NCBI GenBank assembly: GCA_015143295.1
Contig: JABCRI010000994.1
Location: 310,001-374,000 of the forward strand
Length of the DNA stretch: 64,000 nucleotides
Reading direction: 5' to 3'
From: Tetracentron sinense
Lineage: Eukaryota > Streptophyta > Magnoliopsida > Trochodendrales > Trochodendraceae
Both the position numbers and the translations under genes were made by a program. Position 1 is the first letter of the stretch. The number at the start of each line of letters is the position of its first letter. Under the pieces are notes generated by a model that was given only the letters and a program-made list of their open reading frames with translations, had not been told where the DNA came from and did no database searches. This document shows positions 34,710 to 47,240 of this stretch, piece after piece.

Positions 34710-37700
34710 CTACCAGTGGACCTCAACACTTACAACTCTCTGAAGTGCTTGTTTGATCATCCCCACTGATGTAACTGCTGCTCCAGTAAACTGCAATCCA
34801 AGTTCTTAACAGAGTCAGCATTTTCATGAATACAATGAAGCCAAGTTATGTTGAGATTTCTGAAGTCCAAACCTTGGATTTAATGGTTAAAGCAAGAATT
34901 CCGTCGTTAGTGGATGATTGAACTGAGTAAGCATCTAAGTGGAGATTGCTTATAGCATCCATAATATCGAGCAGCAAAGACTCCCTCCAGGGACACCTTA
35001 TCTCAATCAGGACCTCCTTCTCAATCACACTGACGGTCAAATCCGCTGTGAGACTATCTCTAGGTACATCCTTATTGAGCTCTGGTTCCGTTTCATCAAT
35101 GTCACAGGCCTTCCTCTTGTTTATTGAGGGCTTCTTTCCATTAATAATGTCATTTCCATAATTACCAGATGTTCGCTCTACAATATCCGGGTGTTTCCTT
35201 CTTGTTCTTGTTCTAAACTCTGCAAATTCCCTGCAAGATTCCAATTCTTCTACCCTTGTCTCAAGCTCTTTCAGATATTCTATTGTGTCGCCAAGGATAG
35301 ATGCTTTGTCAACCTGCATAAACATGCCGAACTAGAATGTTATGATTTGAATTGCCTGCGCGAGAATTTTAACTAACATAACTGAATTCATGTACCTTAC
35401 TGATAGATGGAACCAGTGATCTAAGAACCTGAAACTTATCATTCAGTTTCTCTCTTCTTCTTCTCTCCAACAGTACATGGCTCACACCAATATCACACCT
35501 TTCGGGTTTCCAAAGCCCATCCCTTCTGCTATTTTCTTCTCGGGACTTGAGCGAGCAACCACCATGCATCCAAGCAACCTCGAACAAAGCTTTCTTTAAT
35601 ATTTTCTGTGGCATTCCTATCTGTGGCGTCTGAGTACCCATCGATCCTCTGCTCTTCCAACTTGTAAAGCTGGATCCAAGATTCCCATTAGGGAAGCCCG
35701 GGGATACGATTAACTGGTGGGAGTTCTTAAAAAGGGCAGAAAGAGTTCTTGAGTAGTGGCAGTCATCAGTACCAAGATCCAGTGAGCTAAGTTTTGTGTT
35801 ATTACATTCTTGAAGACGAAGATTATTCATTTTTTCACCATTGGGAGAAGAGAGAACCTTCTCTGGGTTCATAAAGGTTTGAGATATACAGTCACTAGAA
35901 TTCATGGAACCATGCACACAATTGCTGAACTCATCATCCTTGAACGGCCAGCTCTGGACTTGAGAAGCCATACCATTTATGCCTTCAAGCATGAAGGAGT
36001 CGTCAGTCTGTTGATTTGGCACGCACCCATCTAAACTGTAATTGGGAGAACCCACTTTTAATTCTTCACAGACATTTCCATTTAATTCCTTAAGCCCGTC
36101 CTGATCAAATTTGTTTTCTTCTTTAGGCATGTAGGGAGGGAGAGAGAATGGGAATTCCTGGGGTGCACTCTTTGGCTGGATCTCACATTCTGTAACAAAA
36201 TTGAGTTTCTCCAAAACCATTGTATCAACTATCTCGTTATCAAGATCGGCAAACACAGGGTCCTCGTAATTGTCCAAATTAAGTGGGCTGGAAGTAGATT
36301 GATCAGAGCAAATGGGCTTTGGGGACTCCAAGAAGGAAGTTTTAATGTGTTGAATGAGGCTGGGGTCCTCCAAGACCTTAAGAAAACAAAATACAGCATA
36401 ACAAGTCAATTTATCTCTGCGATACAATGTACTGCAGCAGATTGGTTTATAACAAAGCCGAAAGTAAGAAATTTACACAGAATTTACCAGTTCGGTCGTG
36501 CCCAGCTCAATCACACCACCCCAATAAGGAAAGCATACCAGAGTCTACATATAGAAAAGAGGAGAGATTACGAATACTTCAGTTCCCGTTAGATATTCCA
36601 GAATTCGCATATCTCAAAATGTCACTTGATGACATACTGTTTTGCCCAGTTGGTGGCACAATCTCAGGTGTTGCTATGAGCATAGTGGAGGACTAGCTTG
36701 ATCCGAAAACACAATGGTATAGGGATGTACACCAATATAATATTTTTGGTATATTTTACAATTAGCCGCATTTATAAACTTTTTTTAAATTAATTTATTG
36801 CAAGATTATTCTGATTTGGCTTAGCCATTTCAGAGATGGATCCCACTACTTGGGGGGGATTTGAAGGATTTAGGTCTCATAGTGACAGTACTCAGCTCTT
36901 TCTGGCTTGACCAAGTCAACATGGTATAGTATAAACACCTCCCTAGGATCCTTTATATAATTGTTAACTATGTTTAGCTTTAAGATTTGTGCAATAAAGA
37001 AACCATAGTACCTGAATAGATGCGCTCTAAGGGTGTCGAACGATGCAAGTCAGTCATTGAGCAAGAACAAGATCATAGAAAAATACAGAAAGTCAACTTG
37101 CTTGGCGGTTTGAAATATAGCTGGTAAATCAAACAAAATGAGATTGGCGTTATAAAAATACAGAGTTCAGTTGAGGAACACCAACCTTTGCTAGAAGAGA
37201 GCGAGTGAATGCTTTGCCATCGGCATATGGAGCATTGGATATCCAGATGGGTTGTCCCTTAGCCAATGCTCTTCCGGGCAATCTGTGCAACAATGCAGAG
37301 GAAGAATTCTTATGACAGTTGAGAATACTATAAACAATATACTCGACGGAAAATAATAATTAGTGAAAATCTTAGCTCCATTCCAAATAAACTTTAAACT
37401 GAAATGTTCTATAATGGGAGCTAATATGGAAGCCAAGATTTTACTACATGTAATTAAGTTAAATTTACTTCTACTACTGCATTTGATCAAAGCCCACTCA
37501 TGTTATCAAAATTCACTTCCAATTTTGGGGCATCATTTTTTTTTAAAACATTAATTTGGGGCATTACTTAAAGATCATTCCTTTTGTTCTGGATTGAGAC
37601 ACAAAAGTTGATGATAAACCAATAGTTCAGTCATCTAATTGCTGTCTCAGACCTCCCATAGAACACATTCAAGCACTTTAAATTTCAAGAATTTGAAAAG

Positions 37701-37744
37701 ATTGGATTTAACACAGTAGAAACCAGGCAAGTGAGTCCACATCT

Positions 37745-37775
<31 letters not shown>

Positions 37776-38941
37776 TACCCCTGGCCATGATTGAAGGAGA
37801 AGGACATGCAAACCAAGTAATACCACTCGGCATCTGTGAGATCTTCAGGAGATAATGCAGCCGAAGGCCTTCTAGCATGTTGGCTGGTGTCACTTACCGA
37901 GAGAGATTCGTAAAGCTCTCTCAATTGTTCGCTCCTCTGTAAACCCATTTGTTCGGCATTAAGTTCCATGGGTTGCATTGTCTTCCTTGTCCTAATGTCT
38001 CCATTATAGTACCCATCACTCCATTCAAGCAGCCTAAATAAACAATTGGAAACCCAAAAAAAGAAGAAAGTTTATGAACCATCCTGAAATTAAAGCAATG
38101 AATAATGTAAGTGACAGAGTCACAGTTAAAGTAAAAAATGATGCATCTATCCATGGGAACAGAGCTGCACATAAGTAAAAAAAACAACTAGCACATTTCA
38201 GAGAGAGAGACCCGGCCGAGGAACACATTGCAGTACCAAATCTGATAAACACTGTTACTGAGAGACTTAAGCATAAAAACCATTATAACCAGATCACATT
38301 TTCTTCAATCTATCAATAAATCTTTTTTCTTTTTTTTGTACGAAATTTTTTTTTTGGGAAGAAAACAATTAATAAATCTACATCTACACTAGGTGGTATA
38401 CACATACAAAAAAATTAAGCAAAAATTTCCAAATCTAGGCTGCCAAAGAGAAATAATAATGACTTCCAAGAAAAACCGTCATTTTCTAGCATTCTATTAC
38501 CATTATTATGGACATTTCCCCATAACTAAATTAAGCAAATAACCCAATCTCTTTCAGCCTTTCATTTTCATACCAAACATTGCAGAAAAACATTAAGTTA
38601 CTTGGAGAAATCTGAGCTAAACTAAACAAAAGGAAGAAAAAACCCTGGAAAGGAAAATTTCCCTTCTGTGCCCAACACATTTTCATGGATCCCAGCACAG
38701 CCTGAAATTTTAAGCAAACCTTGCCCAGTTGCAGAAAATTTAGAAAACTAGAAATGAAAATGCACCTAAAGAAAGATCAGAATGGGATAGAGATGGAATA
38801 TTTAAAGGTTCTATACCCTTGTTGTCTAGTTGAGATGGACCAGAAGATTGCATAACTCCATTGAATGCTCCTAACAGCAACAGCAAGCAGTTTCCTTGGG
38901 TGTTCTGGAACTCCCTCTTGGTTTTGGAGCTCATTAGCCAT
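34710..38941 (-). CDS. EGL3-like: bHLH transcription factor, subgroup IIIf (GL3/EGL3/MYC1-like), complete, 683 aa
   Basis: Exons: 38941-38817, 38033-37779, 37282-37186, 37026-37012, 36544-36488, 36376-35396, 35313-34873, 34790-34710; frame kept throughout. Subgroup IIIf bHLHs join R2R3-MYB and WD40 proteins in the MBW complex that controls anthocyanins, proanthocyanidins and trichomes or root hairs. The N-terminal MYB-interacting region is well conserved: VRSIQWSYAIFWSISTRQQG, GYYNGDIRTRKT, RRSEQ-like LQRSEQLRELYESLS, ALSPEDLTDAEWYYLVCMSF, GLPGRALAKGQPIW. A long acidic middle (exon 6) follows. The bHLH starts near residue 481: HVLLERRRREKLN keeps the H-E-R residues that read an E-box; helix 2 is VDKASILGDTIEYLKELE. 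The end is an ACT-like dimerisation domain. A 15-nt exon encodes SASIQ (residues 160-164). Start chosen by family similarity (MANELQNQEGVPE); in-frame ATGs upstream at 38953 and 38968 look like leader sequence. Confidence 0.95.
37012..37026 (-). other. 15-nt microexon of the bHLH gene (SASIQ)
   Basis: AGCGCATCTATTCAG between acceptor CCCTTAG and donor GTACTA. Without it exon 3 (ends LLAK) and exon 5 (starts TLVCFP) would join with five residues missing; subgroup IIIf proteins have S-A-x-x-x-T-V-V-C-F-P at this point. Exon 5 cannot extend upstream because TAG lies directly before it in frame. Confidence 0.88.
37748..37777. repeat. GA/CT microsatellite at a splice donor of the bHLH gene
   Basis: On the coding strand exon 2 ends CAGGG, then GTAT is followed at once by an uninterrupted (CT)n run of about 28 bases. 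Length changes here could affect splicing of intron 2 (inference). Confidence 0.8.
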
Positions 38942-40569
38942 AGCCCAACACATAACCCTGAATCTCACTTAAATAAGTAAAAGCCCCAGCACTCAATCTG
39001 ACTACAGAAGCATCTGATCTGATGCAGATTCCAGAATAGGAGGTCTGTTTTTGAACTCTGATTCCTTATTTTTCAAAGCCAGAACCCATAAAAATCTTCT
39101 TCTTTTTTGGTGGTAGAGAATCCTAGCAAAATATCATCAAAAGCAGATATCTAACATGGATTCATGGTTTTTCAGACTAAAAACAATAACCATGGTGGAT
39201 TTGTGGTCTTAGTAGAGTAAATGTCAAAGCATAAGTGGTTTTCTGCCAACCATTTCTGGTTTTAACCAAGAAAAAAAATACCTTAAAACCATCTTGGTTT
39301 TGCCTTGGAATACTAAAAAATCAGAAGATTAACAGCAATAACCCAACTAAAAAACTGTCCCATTCTCCAGAGAGAAGAAACCTGAACTCTCTTCCTACAA
39401 ATACATAAGAACCTGTAACTTGGGTTGCCTCAATGAGATGGGTTCTTCATATTCATGCACAAAATCCACAATATCAGTTCAAATCCTGGGTTTGAAATCA
39501 AGAAAGAACCAAAAGGAAAGACGGGGAATTTTTTCTATGGCAGAGAGAGCTCGGAAAGGCTGCTAGCATTATCAGTTTTACAATAATTTTTTTCTTGTTT
39601 GGGAGCCCTTGAAGGCAAGAACCCAACTCAAAAGATTTATTTTTGGTTCAGAAAATCTAAAACACCTTGACCCTACAAAACCACAAAACCATGAATTTGG
39701 CTTTTCATGTTTGCTTGCTTATTGCCATGACCCCACTTTAAATGATGATTTTGAGTTCAAGCAAACAAAGCTTAAAAACATACAGAATGAGCTTCAGATT
39801 ACTGGGATTTCTTTGAGGTAGCTTTACAGCATTTCTTCCTGGTTTTAGAGCTAAAAAAACACACACGCACCCCAAAAAAATGAAAAGCTGAAAAAGCTTA
39901 TCTTTCTCCCAAAAGATAGAGACAGAGAGAGAGAGACGTAGTTGGGCTTCAATGATCACATTCAGGCAATGAATTTGCAAGGCCGTTGTATAATTGAGGG
40001 GGGATTGGTGGAAAATGTTAAAATAATAATAAAAATGGTGATATATAATAACGGGAAGTTGGTATATATAATATTTACCTATGAACTTGGGTTTCAAGAC
40101 ATTTTCTTCTGTCCATGAAATTTTATGTTTTTGAGAGCTTCGGATCATAAATAAACTCATATAATAATTAGAGATTAACCATGAAACTCATATTGAAGAG
40201 TAAGCCGAAGCTATCCAAAGGGTAAGTTTGGAAATTATAATATAAGGGAATGTCATTTCTACCGACTAAAACTTTTTTTTTACTTGATTTTTCAAACTAC
40301 CTTTATCAAGACATATTTTTGGTTATTCCGATGAGTTTTTTTAATTTTTTTGTTTTTTGGGTTTGAATTCCGATTTGTTCTTTAATCAGAGTTCATGTTC
40401 GTAGTTAATCTGTAATTATTATACTAACTATAATAACAATAGATTAAGTGAGAGAGAATCTCCGCTTTCTATTTTACCCTTTCGCACGTGTTTTTTAACC
40501 TCCTAGTGTAGTTTAGCAACCTGCCTACTATTGGCTCATTTCAATAAAAAGTCGCAAAAATTTTCTAAA
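38942..40569 (-). promoter_or_regulatory. bHLH gene 5' leader and promoter region
   Basis: Upstream of the bHLH start. A GA-rich stretch lies near 39919-39936. No TATA box can be chosen confidently. The 140-residue open frame at 39738-40160 has low-complexity, unfamiliar sequence and is not called a gene. Confidence 0.4.
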
Positions 40570-40948
40570 GAAGCCAAATCCTCTACGGTGATAACCGGAT
40601 TTGGCAAATCCAGTTATCACCACTTGAGGTCTCCACATCTCCCTTTTGACACCCTTTAATGTGGTTAAAATTCTCTCATCTCTAGGGTTCACTCACCGAT
40701 CTTTGGTTTTTAGAAAAAAATATTAATTATTTTTTTAAAATTAAAAAATTATTTTTAGGGCTTTTTAATATTAAAATATTTTTTTAAAATAATTAATATT
40801 TTTTTCTAAAACCCAAAGATGGGTGGGTGAACCCTAAGGGTGGGTGAATCTTAGTCAAAATTAAAGGTATCAAAAGGGACACGTGGAGACCTATGGAGTG
40901 ACAATCGGATTTGCCAAATCCAATTATTAGCGTAGAGGATTTGGCTTC
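40570..40948. mobile_element. Mutator-like foldback MITE (GAAGCCAAATCC family, copy 1)
   Basis: 379 bp. Ends GAAGCCAAATCCTCTACG and its exact complement; inversion continues through nearly the whole element (arms about 180 bp). Flanks TTTTCTAAA (40561-40569) and TTTTCTGAA (40949-40957) match 8 of 9, a Mutator-type TSD. Carries the shared TGTGGTTAA...CTAGGGTTCAC module on both arms. Copy 2 is at 53734-54064. Confidence 0.88.
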
Positions 40949-41306
40949 TTTTCTGAAACACGTCTCATAAACAGCCAACTCTTGCGCCAACGATCTCAGT
41001 TAAGAAGTCTCAAGATCTATTCCCCCGATGATGAGATATGAGGACACGGTGATATGTTTTTTTTTTTTGTTAGGTGTTAGTATCTGTTCAGTTTGTGTGG
41101 ACGGGTAAAGAATATACAAAGTTAATGTGGACGGGTGGAGAGTATACAATAATAAATTTAAGAGCCGTGATTAGTTGGGGATTGATTCCTACTCGACTCG
41201 GCTTTGGAGCCGTATACTTTTATAAGTACCTAAATGCTCCTGTACATTTAATGTTTGCCCTAATACAGGTGTACCGTGTTCCCCTTTTAAAGTTCGAAAG
41301 CATAGA

Positions 41307-41330
41307 CTAGTCGCACGCTCGATGCACGGG
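41307..41330 (-). mobile_element. Lone Helitron 3' end
   Basis: Minus strand reads CCCGTGCATCGAGCGTGCGA then CTAG followed by T, close to the Helitron 3' end at 24593. No matching TC...ACTAT-type 5' end was found to its right, so this is either a truncated element or its start has decayed. Confidence 0.5.
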
Positions 41331-41632
41331 TATGCAATGGGTGGGACCCACCACGACTGGTTTCATTGAGCCCAGCTGGGGCTTATTAATTAGACCAACT
41401 ATCCTAAAGCAAGAAGAAAGAAAAACACACTATTTTGCCATTTTAGGGGGTTTTAATAATCAGGTCGGGTCAAACCCGGTAAGAGGTCTAGTCTAAAGGG
41501 CCATCGAGCCTAAGCCTCTAGCCCAAACACACCCAACTATAAAATCGGCTTGGGTTGGACCGCAGGCCCACTTGGCCCAGTGACACCCTACCCACCACAC
41601 ATGGGGCCCACCTGAAAATTTGAGCCACAACT

Positions 41633-42452
41633 TAGGGGTGTATCCGAACCGGGCTAGCTCGAAGTTCGGCTCGATCAACTCGAGCTTAAGCTCGAAAAAT
41701 AGGCTTGACCGAGCGGAGCCGAGCTATTTTTTGAGTTTGAAAATGTATTCAAACCGAGCTCAAGTCAATGCCTATTCGGCTTGGCTCGAAGCTCAACTCG
41801 ATTGAGGCTCGATTCGGCTCGAGTTCAACTTGACTTGAATATTATATATATATTAAATATAAAAAATAACATTATTAAATATATAAATAATATAATTATT
41901 ATATATATTTTTAGGAGAATGATTCTTTGCGCGCCCGCGTTCCACCCAGCGAAAGGAGGACGCCTCCATGGATGCCATATGTCCCTTTTAGTATATATTA
42001 TATTTATATATAAACTATGGTTAAGATTTTTAGAAAAATAACCTCAGGTTAGTTAACACTCATTAACTATGGTTAAGATTCATTAACCTCTAGGATTCAT
42101 CCATTTAACCTTGATTTTTAAAAAAAAATTAACCTTAAGTTAATTAAACTTAACTATGATTTAAAAAATATTTAAAAGGGACATGTCGCGGGCTGTGGGC
42201 ACGCACGCGTTCCACCAAAACAGAACGCGGGCACATAAACTATCAGTTCCCATATTTTTATATATATATATATAATAAAATATTATTACTTTTATTTTTT
42301 AAAAAAAAATTAATAATTCAATCCGAGCTCAAGCCAATCCGAGCTTGAGTAGATTCGAGCCTAGCTTTCGAACTACATATCGAGCCAAGCCGAGCTCGAG
42401 CATAGATGAAAAAATTTCAAACTGAGCCAAGCCAGGCTCGAATACACCCCTA
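41633..42452. mobile_element. hAT-type MITE rich in CGAGCTCGA, with a nested MITE
   Basis: Ends TAGGGGTGTATCCGAACC and, complemented, TAGGGGTGTATTCGAGCC. Flanks CCACAACT (41625-41632) and CCACAACC (42453-42460) match 7 of 8, an 8-bp hAT-type TSD. The interior consists of degenerate GAGCTCGA repeats and AT-rich DNA, interrupted by the element at 41914-42251. Confidence 0.82.
41914..42251. mobile_element. Mutator-like MITE nested in the hAT MITE
   Basis: 338 bp with a perfect 9-bp TSD ATATTTTTA (41905-41913 and 42252-42260). Ends GGAGAATGATTCTTTG and, complemented, GGGAACTGATAGTTTA, continuing into matching GCCCGCGTTC. Holds two copies of the AACTATGGTTAAGAT module. Confidence 0.9.
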
Positions 42453-42595
42453 CCACAACCTACGAAATGACTTAAACCTTTTTGGATTTGTACACTTCTT
42501 TAGGCTATCTTTGATTAACAAGAAAACAAAAGAAAGAAAATAATAAATAGTAAAGATTGTTTTTCCTTTGTCCTTTCATTCTTGCATTTTATTAT

Positions 42596-44707
42596 TGTAA
42601 AGACCTGAATTTGAATTCTTGAAATTACCTTGTTTAATAGGGGTATAATGGTCATTGATGTGTTGGTAAGTGTATTTAATTATAACTAAAGGGGGTAAGA
42701 TGTTTAAAATGCTTAGATGATAAAAAAGAAAGTAGAAAAACAAAGCCTGCGATCGATCGCCTAAGATCAGAAATCTGGGCAATCTTCTATGTTGGTTACA
42801 ATCGATTGCACTAAAAGGCTACGATCGATTGCAATGTTTGGGCAATTGATCGTAAGTCGTGCACATGGTTTTTAAATAAGTTATGGAAATCAGAGTTTTG
42901 TACTCATATCCTATAAATAGCCTTTTTAATTCAAGGGTTTTATGTTCTAAGAGTTTCTAAACCTAATTTTGGAGAAATTTTGGAAAAAAAACCTAGGGTT
43001 TCAAGAGGGATTTGGCCTGAAGAAGAAGAATCTTGCTTGGGGAAGGAGGATTAGGCTTGGAAATCACCCCCCCCCCCCCCCCCCAAAGACTCTTGCAAGC
43101 GATTTTGATCGAAAAGAACGATATCTAAGATCGATATACTTTCTAACATAATCTATTGTAATGTTTTTACATGAATAAGTGTGGATTACCAAGATATCTA
43201 CATGATCATGCATAGATTATTAGCTTGAGTATGAGGTAAGGTCGATATATTCTCCAATCTAATTCTATGATGGTTTTGCATGTTCTAGAAAGATGAGAAT
43301 GAAGATTTGTATATATTTTTCATGTTGTACATAGGTTAAGGATATTGGAATATGAATTGAGAATTTTATATGCATTAAAGATTTTATTAATCATGTTTTA
43401 GCTATTATGGAAATAAAAATGTTATTAAATGTTATGGATGTGATGAATGGAGGATGAGAAATACAATGGAGGAAAGGTTGAATGCATGACTATGGGTTAT
43501 GGATGATGTGTGTTGTGAATGTGCTAAAATTATGTAAGAGATGATGAATTATGGGTGAATGGTGAAATGAATGGAATAATTGAAGTGAATTATGTGTTGA
43601 TGTTTACCATTATGTCTTGAAAAAATGCATAATTATGATATGAAATTATTAATGATTGTTGTATTAAACTATGCCCTATTTACCTTGTATGGTGATCAAT
43701 ATTCGGGTAGGCCAAAACCTAGAGAAAGTCTTCTAGGTCGGGAATTCTCTAACCAGATAGATGTACCCTGACGGAGTTTCTTGGCGGATGATCAGAATCT
43801 AAGGTACGACCCATTTGAATTTCAATCACGACATTTAAACACATTTTCACATGCATGGTAAGAAGTAACGTCCACCGATTCACGAGTCTCACAAGATCAT
43901 GCATCGAAAATGGACATGTCATGTATTATGTTTTGAAAGAATATCCTTCTGGTTACAAACATATCACTCTATGCGTTGTCGCGACTATGTTATTCAATAT
44001 GAAAACACTATGAATTATGCGTTAACGGGACAAACACTATGAATTATGCGTTGATAAGATTACTTATCATGAACACGTTTAAATTATGAACATGCATTTC
44101 ACATGTGCAAGTCCAAGATTCACACAAGTACATAAGTCAAGATGATGATATGGTATGCTCACATGTTTCCGCACTCTAATTATGTAAATATGAAATGAAT
44201 TATGATATTAATCATGTACAAGTTATGTTATGTTGTTAGTTAGACTGTATATACCTAGAGTATTTTCAATACTCAGTTGACCTGTTATTGTCGACAGGTA
44301 TAGAGCAGGAGCATACGGTGGAGTCGTGGGTTGAGGAGCAATACATTGAAGAGGAAGAAGTAGGTGAGCTTCCCAAGGAGGGAGTTAGGGGTCTTGATAG
44401 TTATTCCAGTTATTAGATTATAGTTTGTTTTATTGAAAAATATTGTAATAGACACTTTAGTTGGGATGTTGTTGCTTATGTCCAAACTTGGTTTGGGTAT
44501 TGGGTTACCCAACTATATCGTGAGTTGGGTTTAACTTGGTCTTAGGAATGTACAAGATGGTTCGTTTAATGGATATTGAATTTTATTATCGTCATTTTTG
44601 TAGTATTGTTTTAATACTGCCTTTTTGCCATGAAATTAAGCAGGTTTAAGAAATGTCACGAGCCCAAAGTCTCATTATGTCTAAGGTGGGGTTTTGGGGT
44701 TGTTACA
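42596..44707 (+). mobile_element. Probable solo LTR, Ty3/gypsy (Tekay/Del-like), 2.1 kb
   Basis: Starts TGTAAAGACCTGAATTTG and ends GGGGTTGTTACA, so the termini are TGTAA...TTACA. These end sequences resemble LTRs of plant chromovirus elements. Flanks ATTAT and ATTAC match 4 of 5. TATAAATAG at 42912-42920 fits an LTR promoter. No gag/pol is attached on either side. A run of about 24 C at 43060-43084 may not be reliable. Confidence 0.65.
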
Positions 44708-46980
44708 ATTACCAACAAACGGGGCCTTAGGGACCACATTGAATTGTTCATTTTGCCTTAACTTCAATTAGGATTGTCAAAGGGAAGAGACATGATTAGG
44801 TCTTACCACACTCGACCCTCACCTTCAAGGGTCTAACCCTAACCTAGCCCTAGTCCTCAAAGAGTCTGAAGTGGCAAGGCCAGTGCTACCGTCAAAGGCA
44901 AGGGCCGGGTAGGGTCAGGACCTAAAAGAAGAGAAAAATAATTCATACACCACCACCGGCTGCCAACTTGAAAATAACCCCCTCCTTTATTTATTCTTAA
45001 GATGAGCATGACAAAATTATTATTTTTAATTTAGTGGTAGAGTAAATATTTTTCTTAAGTTAAAATAGTATAATATACTATAAACTATTATGTATTTACT
45101 ATTCTTTCATAATGAAGTTATATATAAACATACTCTATATTTTATTATGTGTTTTTAGCTGTATGCCTTTTCTTTTCATATATTTATATAGTACAAACAT
45201 AAGTAGGGTTGTCAATGAGTCGGACTGGTGTTTACCCAAGCCCAATCCTCACTTGTAAGGGTTCGACCTAGGCCCTTGGAGGGTTTAAATTGCCTAGGCC
45301 CAAGCTCTACTCTTAGGGCTAGGACTGGGCTTGTGGTTGAAAGAAGAAAATGAAACATTTTTTGTCATAATATTTAGTTTTTTTTTCAAAACCATTATTG
45401 GCTACCAATCTGACATCAATTCTTCTCCTTTATCTGGGCTTGGGACCGACAATGCAACTCAAAGAGCAACACGGCATAGTTAATTTTTTTTAATATAGAA
45501 ATATTAAAATTTTTGGAAAGATGAAAAAATATTCTAAGGATTACGTGTATGATATTATTATTAGTATGTTAACTGGGGATTTTCACCCTGAGCAATTGAT
45601 CGCCCAAAGCGGGGTGATCGATCGCCCCTTCTGTGTGTGGAGAATTTTAAATGCGTAAAAAAACTTCTTTTGGACCCAGTTTAACTATTCTTAAAGACCC
45701 AAATTTCGTAGGGAAAAGAGAAAATAAGAGTTATAGTCAAATTATAAATCCTTATTATATAAGGACTCTATCTTTCTCTCTTTCTCTATAAAAGGGAGAA
45801 TCCCTAGCCATTATTGGAGATTCTATGTAGAGATTTTGAATTAGAAAAAGGAGAAGCTCTGGAGATCAAGGAAGCCATGAAGAAGAGTGCAACAGCTTTT
45901 TCTATGAAGATGATGCACTCCTCTCTCGCGATGTACTAATTTCCATTGCAGGGTTTCAATAAAACCCTAGCCAAGTAACTGTGTCATTTATTTTATTTTA
46001 TTTTTGATTTCTTAGTTATAAAGCTTGATTGCATAATGAGAGGGTTGTTTTCAACAACCAGGATTTATTTGAATTATATTTGATATCAATGGAATTCTCA
46101 ACCTTGTCTTAAGTATTATGAAATTGGAATTAAAATCATTTGTGTTAATTTTCGTTAGAATTTAAACATAGATTTTATGCAATGATTTTAATATATCAAG
46201 AGATTAAGTTTGAAGATATTATATGCTAAGGGAAGACGAGTGATTACACAACCATAGAATAGTGTGTATCATTCGTGCTAACTGAAGATACGATATGCTT
46301 AGAATATAATCCCTTGAACTTTTCTTGATCAGTTGAGAGGGGATGTGCTATCACTCTAACTGGAATATTTGCAATTTAAGAGGTTAGAATAAATTCAAAA
46401 TAGGGATTAGTTATTAGGTTAGTGGTGGATTTGAAAACCCTAGATTTTCTCTTCAAATGATTTAAAATCAGTAGTTGATAATTAAATTAAAATTCTTAAT
46501 TAGTTTAATTCATTGTTTTAGTTTAATCAAACTAAATTCAATTGTCACAATTATTAATTTAAAATTAATCTGATTTAACAACGAAACCAGCGCAGTCCTC
46601 AGAGGAATGAAACTCTTGCTAGTACTATTCTACAGAATTATTACTAAGAATGAATAATTTAAGATTGACTGACGATCAAATATTGACTCACATGTGTTTG
46701 ATTTGCATGACATATAACTTTCCTCCTTGCATGACATTTCGACAAGGGCCCTATACAGAACCTATGATATATGCTTCCTCAGCTTCATAAGGAAGGGGAA
46801 GAAAATAATTCCTTAAGTAGATTATGGAGATGACCTAATAAGTTCTTCCGCCATGGGGACAAAGAGTTGTCTCTATTGAGAATCTATCATTTTTTAAAAA
46901 ACAAATTGAAAATATGAACATCATGCTTTGACTACTTCAAGGGGAGTTGGTTTGGTCCAGGTCCGTGTTTTAAGGCTTAG
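44708..46980. other. Intergenic DNA, old repeat remnants
   Basis: 45199-45460 looks like a decayed hAT-like MITE (starts TAGGGTTGTCAATGAGTCGG). 45560-45990 resembles part of an LTR: GATCGATCGC, then CTATAAAAGGGAG (TATA-like), then transcript-like sequence with AACCCTAG. No ends found. No gene. Confidence 0.4.
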
Positions 46981-46989
46981 GGCAATTTT

Positions 46990-47240
46990 TTTTTCTTTCT
47001 ATTTTGGATGTCGTCGTCATAGATAGTGACAAATTAATCCAATCCAAATAAAGCCCAAGCATATTGTTCATCAACTGCATAAAAGTTGCAGGTGCGTTGG
47101 TTAAACCGAATGACATGACGATCCATTCATATAACCCTTGCCTTGTCTTTCACGCGGTCTTCCAACTCCTTCCACCACTTGAACTTGGTGATATATCGAC
47201 TGCAAGGTTATCTTGGTGAAGTAACAAGCTCCTAAAAGTC
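46990..47240 (-). pseudogene. Ty3/gypsy reverse transcriptase relic
   Basis: Minus strand reads YFTKITLQSIYHQVQVVE, then after a frameshift [20 protein letters not shown], matching the conserved gypsy RT block (YFTKIDLxSGYHQI ... YEWxVMPFGLxNAPATF). The YLDD catalytic region downstream is not preserved. No LTRs of its own were found. Confidence 0.85.

Noticed and set aside
39738..40160. 140-residue open frame upstream of the bHLH gene
   Set aside because: Low-complexity, no recognised domain; lies in the promoter region.
43060..43084. Run of about 24 C as a functional element
   Set aside because: Homopolymer length is unreliable in sequencing; no further support. The C run near 48909 likewise.
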